A DNA stretch of 8,541 bases from Deltaproteobacteria bacterium. GTDB taxonomy: Bacteria; SAR324; JACQKK01. Made by a program: the position numbers and the translations under genes. The stretch is from NCBI GenBank assembly GCA_029858165.1, contig JAOUFO010000065.1, positions 1 to 8,541 on the forward strand, read 5' to 3'. Position 1 is the stretch's first letter. Each line of letters starts with the position of its first letter. The notes below the pieces were generated by a model, which made no database searches, was not told the origin of the DNA, and saw only the letters and a list, made by a program, of their open reading frames with translations. Positions 1-5,872 of this stretch are shown one piece after another.

Positions 1-44
1 CTGGTTGCCGGACAAGGCCCCCCCAAAGAAGTGCAACCAGCCCG
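1..44. repeat. Dispersed/tandem repeat, copy 1 (hairpin-forming)
   Basis: This is the first of two near-identical copies; the second starts 74 bases later. It opens with CTGGTTGC (1-8) and the reverse complement GCAACCAG lies at 33-40, a perfect 8-base arm around a 24-base C-rich loop. The match to copy 2 extends through the CCCG at 41-44. The only difference is the C run, 7 here and 8 in copy 2. The window begins exactly at the repeat, so a longer array to the left is possible. It could be an extragenic palindromic element or a structured RNA unit; function unknown. Confidence 0.8.
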
Positions 45-51
45 GCCAAAA

Positions 52-65
52 GGGCCGCAAGGCCC
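52..65. other. Small GC hairpin with GCAA loop between the repeats
   Basis: The 30-base stretch separating the repeat copies contains GGGCC (52-56), GCAA (57-60) and GGCCC (61-65). This is a perfect 5-bp stem closed by a GNRA-type tetraloop if read as plus-strand RNA. It makes the spacer itself structured, unlike a CRISPR spacer. Whether it is transcribed is unknown. Confidence 0.45.
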
Positions 66-74
66 GTGCCGGTG

Positions 75-119
75 CTGGTTGCCGGACAAGGCCCCCCCCA
101 AAGAAGTGCAACCAGCCCG
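75..119. repeat. Dispersed/tandem repeat, copy 2 (hairpin-forming)
   Basis: This is the second copy of the 44-base repeat, with inverted arms CTGGTTGC (75-82) and GCAACCAG (108-115) and one extra C in the central run. After the shared CCCG tail (116-119) the sequence turns AT-richer and no third copy follows, so this is the right-hand edge of whatever array exists. No open frame runs sensibly through the pair. Confidence 0.8.
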
Positions 120-268
120 CCCGCTCCTTGATTCCATATAAATTTCCTTTTTAAGGGAACCCTGTATCCGGTTTTGCGTATTTTCTAACAGTCCTCCCTC
201 TACCGGTGCTTTGAGTGCCCATTACCCTAAGGGCTGTTTTCCCTGGCCGCTCAAGGCATCGTCTTTTT

Positions 269-286
269 TTGGCCGGTTCCGGCCAA
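269..286. repeat. Perfect GC-rich palindrome
   Basis: The arms TTGGCCG and CGGCCAA flank GTTC, giving a 7-bp perfect stem with a 4-base loop. It is preceded by a run of seven T on the plus strand and not followed by one, so it does not fit an intrinsic terminator on either strand. It could be an operator-like or extragenic palindromic site; role unknown. Confidence 0.5.
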
Positions 287-447
287 TCCATCCATTCCCA
301 GCCAACATCGGTGTTTCGTGGGGCAGGGGAAAGACCCTGTGTTCCCTCCCCAATTCAGTGAAAAAATTCATCCAAACCGGATATAGCGACACCATTAGCC
401 CCCCATCATCGGGTACCCCAAATAAGTGCCCCCCAAATGAAGGGGAT

Positions 448-472
448 GGAAACCCCGGATATGGGGGGTTCC
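448..472 (-). other. Hairpin downstream of the globin gene
   Basis: GGAAACCCC (448-456) can pair with GGGGTTCC (465-472) with a single bulged A, leaving an 8-base loop. It lies about 50 bases past the globin stop codon and could form in the 3' end of its transcript, stabilising or ending it. There is no T run after it on the minus strand, so I do not call it a rho-independent terminator. Confidence 0.3.
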
Positions 473-523
473 CGCCAGGAAAAAATATGCCGAAAGAAAA
501 CGTGCGGGGGGAAGGTAAGCGAA

Positions 524-958
524 TCACTTGTTGAAGGAACTGAGAGAATGTTTCATCTCATCCAATATGGGTGAAAGGGAGCTTCTCCAGATGGCCTCCA
601 TTTCGGGGGTAAATTTGGGATCAAATCGGGCGGCGGCGGTTAAAAACGATTCCAGCCAGGAATCCAACAAAGAAGGGGGAAAGGCATCGTGATAGGCGCG
701 GTGTTTGGCTTTGGCGCGGCCCATCAGGGTGTCCCCCGCTTTGGCCCCCTGAAGTTTCAGCATCAGGGTGGAAAGGCCGGTTTTCAAAATCTGATGGGAT
801 TGTTCGTTGGGTTGCTCCCCCAAAAAAGAGGATGCGTAGGGATTGGATGCCAACAGGGTTTTGTGGAAAAAGGCAAAAAACCCCGGCTGGCAAAGGCACC
901 ATTCATAACTTTTCTTCAGCTCGGTTATCCCATCCGAAAAGTTGGTCGGCCTCATCAT
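524..958 (-). CDS. Single-domain bacterial globin (haem protein)
   Basis: The product is 144 residues, the length of a single-domain globin such as Vitreoscilla haemoglobin, with no reductase domain. Visible landmarks: an aromatic B-helix segment (FFAFFHKTL, 27-35), a Phe after the C helix (F45) matching the invariant CD1 Phe, Gln53 in the E7 region as in Vitreoscilla haemoglobin, and His86 in AKHRAYHDAFPP as the proximal F8 haem ligand. The C-terminal part (FTPEMEAIWRSSLSPILDEMK) is typical of the G/H helices. Start: ATG at 958 has GGAGG eight bases upstream; a second ATG follows immediately. It is divergent from uvrB. By family it should bind haem and O2, NO or CO in the cytoplasm; its ligand and role (NO detoxification, O2 supply or sensing) cannot be told from sequence. 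The CD region is about two residues shorter than in Vitreoscilla haemoglobin, and identity looks low, so this rests on landmark residues. Confidence 0.7.
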   Translation of the reverse strand: MMRPTNFSDGITELKKSYEWCLCQPGFFAFFHKTLLASNPYASSFLGEQPNEQSHQILKTGLSTLMLKLQGAKAGDTLMGRAKAKHRAYHDAFPPSLLDSWLESFLTAAARFDPKFTPEMEAIWRSSLSPILDEMKHSLSSFNK

Positions 959-989
959 ACGGAAAACCTCCGGTCATCAATGAGGATTG

Positions 990-1018
990 TTTTTATGATG
1001 ATTCAACCGCTGAGACAA
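990..1018 (-). promoter_or_regulatory. Candidate sigma70-type promoter for the globin gene
   Basis: On the minus strand TTGTCT (1018-1013) and TAAAAA (995-990) are separated by exactly 17 bases; each matches four of six consensus positions. The predicted start would lie near 983, leaving a leader of about 25 bases that contains the GGAGG ribosome site. Plausible by spacing and position only. Confidence 0.35.
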
Positions 1019-1148
1019 GGAGTTTTTTGAACTTTCAGGAAGCATATGAAAGCGAATATGTTTATAACACAGGTTTGATCGTATATCCATAATTATTATT
1101 CTTTAACCACTTCCATCCTCCTTTTTCCGATAAACGTCCGGCCAGCCT

Positions 1149-1177
1149 TTGTCCTTAGAGGAAACCTGCTTTATACT
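1149..1177 (+). promoter_or_regulatory. Candidate sigma70-type promoter for uvrB
   Basis: TTGTCC (1149-1154) and TATACT (1172-1177, five of six) are separated by 17 bases. The start would fall near 1184, about 50 bases before the uvrB ATG. I see no convincing LexA box (neither CTGT-N8-ACAG nor GTTC-N7-GTTC) around it, so SOS control is not supported, although LexA sites differ between phyla. Confidence 0.45.
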
Positions 1178-1234
1178 GGATGAAACACACCGGACCCCCT
1201 CATTGGTTCCCCTTTTCTTTTTTTCCAAGGCGGC

Positions 1235-3214
1235 ATGGCCACGTTTCAAATTGAATCCGAATACCAGCTTGCGGGGGGGCAGCCCCAGGCGGTGGAGGCC
1301 CTGGAAGCAGGGTTTCGGCAGGGGAAACCCCACCAGGTTCTGCGGGGCATCACCGGCTCCGGAAAAACCTTTGTGATGGCCAACCTGATCCAGCGGTTGC
1401 AGCGGCCCACCCTGGTGATGGCTCACAACAAAACCCTGGCCGCTCAGTTGTACCGGGAATTCAAGGGGTTCTTTCCCCACAACGCGGTGGAATATTTTGT
1501 GAGTTATTATGATTATTACCAGCCGGAAGCCTTTGTCCCCTCTTCCAACACCTATATAGAAAAAGACTCGGCCATCAATGACGAGCTGGACAAAATGCGT
1601 CTTTCGGCCACCCGGGCCTTGTTTGAGCGGGAGGACGTGATTATTGTGGCCAGTGTATCGTGCATTTACGGCCTGGGGTCTCCCGAGGCTTACAAGGGGA
1701 TGCTGATTTATCTGAAGGTGGGGGAGGCCTTTGAGCGGGGGGAACTGCTGCGCCGCCTGGTGGAAAACCAATACACCCGCAACGACTACGATTTTCACCG
1801 GGGAACCTTCCGGGTGCGGGGGGATGTGATAGAGGTGTTTCCCGCCGATGGGGATGACGCCATCCGCATAGAACTTTTCGGGGATGAGGTGGAGGCTATC
1901 TCCCGCATAGACCCGCTGCGGGGCAAAAAGCTGGAACTGCTCAGCAAAGCGGCGATCTATCCGGCCACCCATTATGTATCCCCCCCCGGAGAAATCCCGG
2001 AAACGGTGAACCTGATTGAACAGGAATTGAAAGAACGGCTGAAGGTTTTAAAACAGCAATCCAAATTGGTGGAACACCAGCGGCTGGAACAAAGAGCCCG
2101 GTTTGATATGGAAATGCTGTTGGAAACCGGCACCTGCAAGGGGGTGGAAAACTACTCCCGGGTGATCCAGCGGCGTCCCCCCGGATCGGCCCCCCCAACC
2201 CTGTTGGATTACTTTCCCAAAAGCTCCCTGCTGTTTGTGGATGAATCCCATGTGGCCATTCCCCAGGTGCGGGGAATGTACCAGGGGGATTTTTCCCGCA
2301 AAACCACCCTGGTGGAACACGGCTTCCGCCTGCCCAGCGCTTTGGACAACCGTCCGCTTACCTTTGAAGAATACGAAGCCCGTATCCGGCAGCCCATTTA
2401 TGTATCCGCCACCCCCGGCAAATACGAAATGGAAAAAACCGGAGGCGAGACGGTGGATCTGATCATCCGTCCCACCGGGTTGCTGGACCCCCCCATTTTT
2501 GTCCGTCCGGTGGCGGGTCAGGTGGATGACATGCTGGAGGAAATCCGGGCCACGGCGGCCAACAACCAGCGGGTGCTGATCACCACCCTGACCAAACGGA
2601 TGAGCGAGGACCTGACCAAATACTACCAGGACCTGGGGGTGCGGGTGCGCTATATGCACTCAGAAATCCACACCCTGGAACGAGCCGAAATCATCCGCGA
2701 TCTGCGTCTGGGGGTGTTTGACGTGCTGGTGGGCATCAACCTGCTCCGGGAGGGATTGGACCTGCCGGAAGTGGCCCTGATCGGGGTGATGGATGCCGAT
2801 AAGGAGGGGTTTTTGCGTTCCGCGTCCGCTTTGATTCAAACATGCGGTCGGGCTGCCCGCAACCTGGATGGGCGGGTGATTTTTTATGGGGATAAGATCA
2901 CCGAATCCATGGGAGCCGCCATAGAGGAAACCAACCGCCGTCGACAGGTTCAGCAGGAATTCAACCAACTCCATCACATCACCCCCCGTCAGGTATTCCG
3001 CCCGGTGGAGGTTTCTATGCTGGCCTATAAGGAAACCGATGAACTGGTGGCGGACCGGGCCGCAATTGTGGCGGTGGAAGCCGACCTGGAAAAACAGATT
3101 GCCCGGCTGGAAAAAGAGATGCTGGCGGCAGCCAAGGCCCTGGATTTTGAAAAAGCCGCCGAATTGCGGGATGCCGTCACATTTTTGAAAAAACATGAAC
3201 TGGGGGTGGCCTAA
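1235..3214 (+). CDS. uvrB: UvrABC system protein B (excision repair helicase-like subunit)
   Basis: UvrB receives damaged DNA from UvrA, verifies the lesion with its beta-hairpin and ATPase, then recruits UvrC for dual incision in nucleotide excision repair. The 659-residue product is full length. Visible parts: Walker A GITGSGKT (38-45), the aromatic beta-hairpin region YFVSYYDYYQPEAF (87-100), Walker B with DESH (336-339), VSATPG (390-395), TTLTKRM (450-456), the helicase segment GINLLREGLDLPEV (500-513), motif VI QTCGRAARN (535-543), and a C-terminal UVR coiled coil (about 617-653) that contacts UvrC. ATG 1235 has AAGG about four bases upstream and gives the family N-terminus. The stretch before motif VI reads LRSASALIQTCGRAARN, where LRSERSLIQTIGRAARN is usual, and DLIIRPTG replaces the usual EQIIRPTG. 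Catalytic residues are kept, so it is probably functional. It stands alone, without uvrA or uvrC nearby. Confidence 0.98.
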   Translation: MATFQIESEYQLAGGQPQAVEALEAGFRQGKPHQVLRGITGSGKTFVMANLIQRLQRPTLVMAHNKTLAAQLYREFKGFFPHNAVEYFVSYYDYYQPEAFVPSSNTYIEKDSAINDELDKMRLSATRALFEREDVIIVASVSCIYGLGSPEAYKGMLIYLKVGEAFERGELLRRLVENQYTRNDYDFHRGTFRVRGDVIEVFPADGDDAIRIELFGDEVEAISRIDPLRGKKLELLSKAAIYPATHYVSPPGEIPETVNLIEQELKERLKVLKQQSKLVEHQRLEQRARFDMEMLLETGTCKGVENYSRVIQRRPPGSAPPTLLDYFPKSSLLFVDESHVAIPQVRGMYQGDFSRKTTLVEHGFRLPSALDNRPLTFEEYEARIRQPIYVSATPGKYEMEKTGGETVDLIIRPTGLLDPPIFVRPVAGQVDDMLEEIRATAANNQRVLITTLTKRMSEDLTKYYQDLGVRVRYMHSEIHTLERAEIIRDLRLGVFDVLVGINLLREGLDLPEVALIGVMDADKEGFLRSASALIQTCGRAARNLDGRVIFYGDKITESMGAAIEETNRRRQVQQEFNQLHHITPRQVFRPVEVSMLAYKETDELVADRAAIVAVEADLEKQIARLEKEMLAAAKALDFEKAAELRDAVTFLKKHELGVA

Positions 3215-3262
3215 AGGGGCCTGACGCGCTCTGTTTTTTTTGGCCTGGGCGGCCCGCCACCA

Positions 3263-3559
3263 TCAGGGATGGGTGGGGTTGTGCTTTACTCTGGCGATGG
3301 CCTGATGCAGCACCCGCAGGATTTCATCATCGGAAGGTTTGTGTTCCATCAGGATGGATCCGGTTTGGGCATACTGCGGGGGAATGGTGTTCAGGGTGGC
3401 GGCATACACATCCTCCACGCAGATGCGGCACCCGCAAAAATCCTTTTCCTCCGGCAATTGTTTGCGCAACAGCCGGATGACCCGGAGTTCATTGCGGTTT
3501 CGGATGTGAGAAAGGTCACAATCGTTGATGAAATAATCTTCTTTGGTGGGCTTGGCCAT
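3263..3559 (-). CDS. ComFB-family small zinc protein
   Basis: The 98-residue product matches the ComFB (late competence protein B) family pattern: an N-terminal NRNELRVIRLLRKQL helix, a cysteine cluster FCGCRICVEDV (C42, C44, C47; C14 may be a fourth ligand), then the hallmark AATLNTIPPQYAQTG (54-67). B. subtilis ComFB is a small zinc-binding protein of the comF operon with an unclear role; homologues are widespread outside competent Firmicutes, and recent work describes family members as cyclic dinucleotide receptors. Start: ATG 3559 has AAAGG five bases upstream and removes an upstream 18-residue extension without family features. It converges on uvrB, diverges from recO, and no competence gene is nearby, so a signalling role is as likely as a competence one. 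It is predicted cytoplasmic, without signal or membrane segments. Confidence 0.8.
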   Translation of the reverse strand: MAKPTKEDYFINDCDLSHIRNRNELRVIRLLRKQLPEEKDFCGCRICVEDVYAATLNTIPPQYAQTGSILMEHKPSDDEILRVLHQAIARVKHNPTHP

Positions 3560-3584
3560 GGGAACCTTTTTTTCTGGTATCTTT

Positions 3585-3613
3585 GTTTTACCACATCCGG
3601 CAGGTTTGCCCAA
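3585..3613 (-). promoter_or_regulatory. Candidate promoter for the ComFB-family gene
   Basis: On the minus strand TTGGGC (3613-3608) and TAAAAC (3590-3585) lie 17 bases apart, with a predicted start about 20 bases before the chosen ATG. The -35 is weak. A small hairpin (TGCCC 3607-3611 with GGGCA 3616-3620, loop AAGG) overlaps the -35 region, which could be chance. Confidence 0.3.
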
Positions 3614-3690
3614 GGGGGCAGCCTTTTCTCTGGCATACCCCCCTTATCTTTAACCGGGGGAACAACAGCAGCCAAACCATCAGGCGGTCC

Positions 3691-4476
3691 ATGAACTGGC
3701 TTCAATCAGAATGTGTGATTCTCAAAGAAAAGCCCTTTAAGGAAAAAGACCGTCTGGTCACTTTTTTGGCCAAAGACAAAGGGCGCCTGACCGGCATCGC
3801 CAAAAGCGCCAAGGTGCTTACCGGAAGAGGGGTGGGTGCCTTTGAGCCGTTTACCCGGGGCACCATTCACTACCTGGAAAAATCCGGCTCTGATCTGGTC
3901 ACCATCCGCAAGTGCGATCCGACCCCTCCCTTTCTGATGCTGCATCATAATTATGAGCAATTCCTGTTTGCAAGCTATTTTACCGAATTGGTGGTGTTGT
4001 GCCCCATCTCTCCGGCGGACGCGCCGGTGTTTTATGATTTGCTTACCCACGGCCTGGACCGCCTGGCTGCCGGGGATGAAGATTTTCGGGTGGTGCGGTT
4101 AAGGTTTGAAATGGATTTTTTGACCTGCCTGGGGGTTCAGCCCCGCTGGGGCCGCTGCGCCCAATGCGGCAAAACCCTGTACCAAAAATCCGGGGGGGGA
4201 TACCGGTTGTTGCAGGGGGCGCCCCATAAGTTTGATCTGAAACGGGGGGTGTTGTGCCCGGCCTGTCCCGGCCACGGTTCGGGAGTGTTTGTGGTATCCC
4301 CCCAGGTAATGGAATTTGTGGGGGTGTGGTTGGACCCGCATCAGACGGATTCCGGGCCGCCCATGGCCGGGGTTTTGGCTCAATTGGAAGCGGTGGTGTC
4401 GGCCCAGGTGATGGCCCACCTGGAACGGGTGCCCCGTTCCATGGCCCTGCTGCCGGACCCGGCGGACATCCTGTAG
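3691..4476 (+). CDS. recO: DNA repair and recombination protein RecO
   Basis: RecO anneals single strands and, with RecR and RecF, loads RecA onto SSB-coated gaps. The 261-residue length fits the family (about 240-260). The N-terminal OB fold is clear: ECVILKEKPFKEKDRLVTFLAKDKGRLTGIAKSAK (7-41), with the usual G-K-G-R-x-x-x-x-A-K-x-A-K pattern. A helical middle follows, then a zinc finger with CAQCG (C156, C159) and CPAC (C189, C192). Start: ATG 3691 gives the family N-terminus (MNWLQSECVILKE); the ribosome site is weak (AGGCGG only three bases away). The open frame continues upstream to 3583 but that extension has no RecO features. It stands alone and its 3' end lies 21 bases from that of thiI. 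A run of eight G sits inside the zinc-finger coding segment (4192-4199). Confidence 0.93.
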   Translation: MNWLQSECVILKEKPFKEKDRLVTFLAKDKGRLTGIAKSAKVLTGRGVGAFEPFTRGTIHYLEKSGSDLVTIRKCDPTPPFLMLHHNYEQFLFASYFTELVVLCPISPADAPVFYDLLTHGLDRLAAGDEDFRVVRLRFEMDFLTCLGVQPRWGRCAQCGKTLYQKSGGGYRLLQGAPHKFDLKRGVLCPACPGHGSGVFVVSPQVMEFVGVWLDPHQTDSGPPMAGVLAQLEAVVSAQVMAHLERVPRSMALLPDPADIL

Positions 4477-4497
4477 CGGGGGCGTCAGGTGGCGGGG

Positions 4498-5706
4498 TTA
4501 CTCCCAACCGGCGGGGTGGTATTCGGGGCCGTAGGTGGTGATTTCCAGCCCGGCCACGCAGGCTTCCACCAGGGCGGGGATATCCAACCCCGCCTCGGCC
4601 AGATGAACCCGGTCCGGCTTGGCGCGGGTTTCGGGATGGGTCGGCTGGAACAATGTGCAACAATCGGGAAAAGGCTGGATGGATAGGGGATAGGTGCCGA
4701 TTTTACGGGCGGTGGCGATAATATCCTGCTTGTTGAGGCCGATGAGCGGCTGCAACAGGGGCAGGGTTGCGGTTTCCCGCACGGATACAATGTTTTCCAG
4801 AGTCTGGCTGGCCACCTGCCCCAGTTGATCCCCGGACACCAAAGCCTGGGCGTGTTCCAGGGCGGCCACCTGTTCCGCCACCCGGTTCATCATCCGGCGG
4901 TACAACACCGTGCGCAGCCCCTCAGGCGCTCCATCCCGGATGGCCTCCTGGATTTTGGCGAAAGGGGCGATCACCAGCCGGGAGCGGGGCTGGTAGCGGG
5001 CCATAAACCGCACGATTTCGTGAATTTTGGCTTTGCTTTGCTCCCCGATGTAGGGGTAGCTGTGAAAATTGAGGTACACCACCCGGCACCCCCGGGTCAT
5101 CATCATGTAAGAGGCAACCGGGGAATCTATCCCTCCGCTGAGCAAGGATACCACCGTGCCGCTGGACCCCACCGCCAAGCCATGGGGGCCGGGGGTTTTG
5201 CGGGCGTACAGGGCGGCGGAATCATCCCATATTTCCACCCACAGGGTGATGTCCGGCCGGGTCAGGTTTACCTTCAACCGCGGGAAGGCTTCCACCAAGG
5301 CTCCCCCCAGCCGCCGGGCCAGATCGGGGGAGGTTACGGGATAGCGTTTGTCTTTGCGGCTGGCCTCCACCCGGAAGGCCAGCGGGCGGTCCGCAGGCAG
5401 GGGGGTCTGGGCCAGCAATTCTTCCATATAGGCCACCGCCTCCCGCTCCAGGGCTTCCGGCTCCCTGGGAACGATGCGGGCCAGACTGACGTTGGCCACA
5501 CCGGGCAGGCCCGCAATCAGTCCCTCCGCCTGGAAGCCGTCCCCCTCCCCCCGCACCACCATCCGGGCGGATTGTTGGTGCAGGGTAAAATCTCCCAGGG
5601 GCTTCAGGTGGGCCGCCAGATTTTTTCGCAGATGTTTTTCAAAATAGGCCCGATTGCCCCCCTTCAGGGTGATTTCGGAAACCCGGACAATCAGCCTGAA
5701 CGACAT
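4498..5706 (-). CDS. thiI: tRNA 4-thiouridine synthase / thiazole sulfurtransferase ThiI, rhodanese-less form
   Basis: ThiI adenylates U8 of tRNA and transfers sulfur to make 4-thiouridine; in some bacteria it also supplies sulfur for the thiamine thiazole. The 402-residue product has an N-terminal ferredoxin-like region (MSFRLIVRVSEITLKGGNR), a THUMP domain (about 60-165), and the PP-loop ATPase motif SGGIDSPVAS (190-199). FHSYPY (214-219), SGDQLGQVASQTLEN (291-305) and PFPDCCTLFQP (345-355, with C349/C350) follow the family. It ends after GPEYHPAGWE, so the C-terminal rhodanese domain of E. coli ThiI is absent, as in many bacteria and archaea; sulfur must then come from a partner such as a cysteine desulfurase, not seen here. 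Start: ATG 5706 has AAAGG seven bases upstream; an in-frame extension to 5883 is low-complexity and unlikely. It is divergent from the three-gene set to its right. Confidence 0.95.
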   Translation of the reverse strand: MSFRLIVRVSEITLKGGNRAYFEKHLRKNLAAHLKPLGDFTLHQQSARMVVRGEGDGFQAEGLIAGLPGVANVSLARIVPREPEALEREAVAYMEELLAQTPLPADRPLAFRVEASRKDKRYPVTSPDLARRLGGALVEAFPRLKVNLTRPDITLWVEIWDDSAALYARKTPGPHGLAVGSSGTVVSLLSGGIDSPVASYMMMTRGCRVVYLNFHSYPYIGEQSKAKIHEIVRFMARYQPRSRLVIAPFAKIQEAIRDGAPEGLRTVLYRRMMNRVAEQVAALEHAQALVSGDQLGQVASQTLENIVSVRETATLPLLQPLIGLNKQDIIATARKIGTYPLSIQPFPDCCTLFQPTHPETRAKPDRVHLAEAGLDIPALVEACVAGLEITTYGPEYHPAGWE

Positions 5707-5740
5707 GTTCCAACCTTTGCGAAGCTTGTTGTTTTCCCTC

Positions 5741-5756
5741 TCCCATGGATATGGGA
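5741..5756. repeat. Short palindrome in the thiI upstream gap
   Basis: TCCCAT (5741-5746) and ATGGGA (5751-5756) form a 6-bp perfect stem around GGAT, about 35-50 bases upstream of the thiI start and before the divergent operon. Its position between two divergent genes would suit an operator, but the symmetry is short and may be chance. I could not read a convincing promoter pair in this gap on either strand. Confidence 0.25.
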
Positions 5757-5872
5757 ACAGGGTTGATTTTAGCGGGGGAGGTGGTCCTCTTATCCCCGGA
5801 TGTTTTTTTAAGGGATGGTCGGCCTGGGAGTACCTCTTTAGGATGACACAAACCCTTTTGGAATATGGTGCC

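Larger units (their letters stand above)
120..523. other. Non-coding stretch without recognisable gene
   Basis: About 400 bases with no convincing gene. Short open frames exist on both strands (TTG-started 211-534 plus; 222-527 minus), but they are proline/glycine-rich, overlap each other, resemble no family I know and have no good ribosome site. The stretch contains the palindrome at 269-286 and the hairpin at 448-472, plus several G/C runs. It probably includes the 3' untranslated region of the minus-strand globin gene and spacer to an upstream gene outside the window. Confidence 0.5.

Noticed and set aside
1..119. CRISPR array
   Set aside because: Only two repeats, an internal C-run length difference, terminal inverted arms and a self-complementary spacer; no cas gene in the window.
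1..119. Integron attC sites
   Set aside because: The arms do not give the RYYYAAC and GTTRRRY core sites in the right order; no cassette genes or integrase.
264..286. Rho-independent terminator at the GC palindrome
   Set aside because: The T run precedes the stem on the plus strand, and on the minus strand the stem is followed by A, so polarity is wrong both ways.
211..534. Small plus-strand gene (TTG start)
   Set aside because: Pro/Gly-rich, no family resemblance, no clear ribosome site, and it runs into the 3' end of the globin gene on the other strand.
1019..1234. LexA/SOS box upstream of uvrB
   Set aside because: Neither CTGT-N8-ACAG nor GTTC-N7-GTTC spaced symmetry is present; other clade-specific boxes cannot be excluded.
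1103..1972. 289-codon minus-strand open frame antisense to uvrB
   Set aside because: Low-complexity His/Gly/Gln-rich translation that mirrors uvrB codons; a by-product of GC-rich coding DNA.
3215..3262. Intrinsic terminator between uvrB and the ComFB-family gene
   Set aside because: A T8 run is present (about 3233-3240) but I could not form a good stem directly before it; the GGCGG/CCGCC palindrome after it has the wrong order.
3631..3652. Sigma54 promoter (TGGCAT) upstream of recO
   Set aside because: The -24-like TGGC is not followed by a GC element at the correct distance.
4043..4663. 206-codon minus-strand open frame across the recO/thiI junction
   Set aside because: Pro/Gly/Arg-rich shadow frame overlapping two clear genes.
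4825..5766. 313-codon plus-strand open frame antisense to thiI
   Set aside because: Translation is rich in Gly, His, Pro and Gln without domains, and thiI on the other strand is unambiguous.
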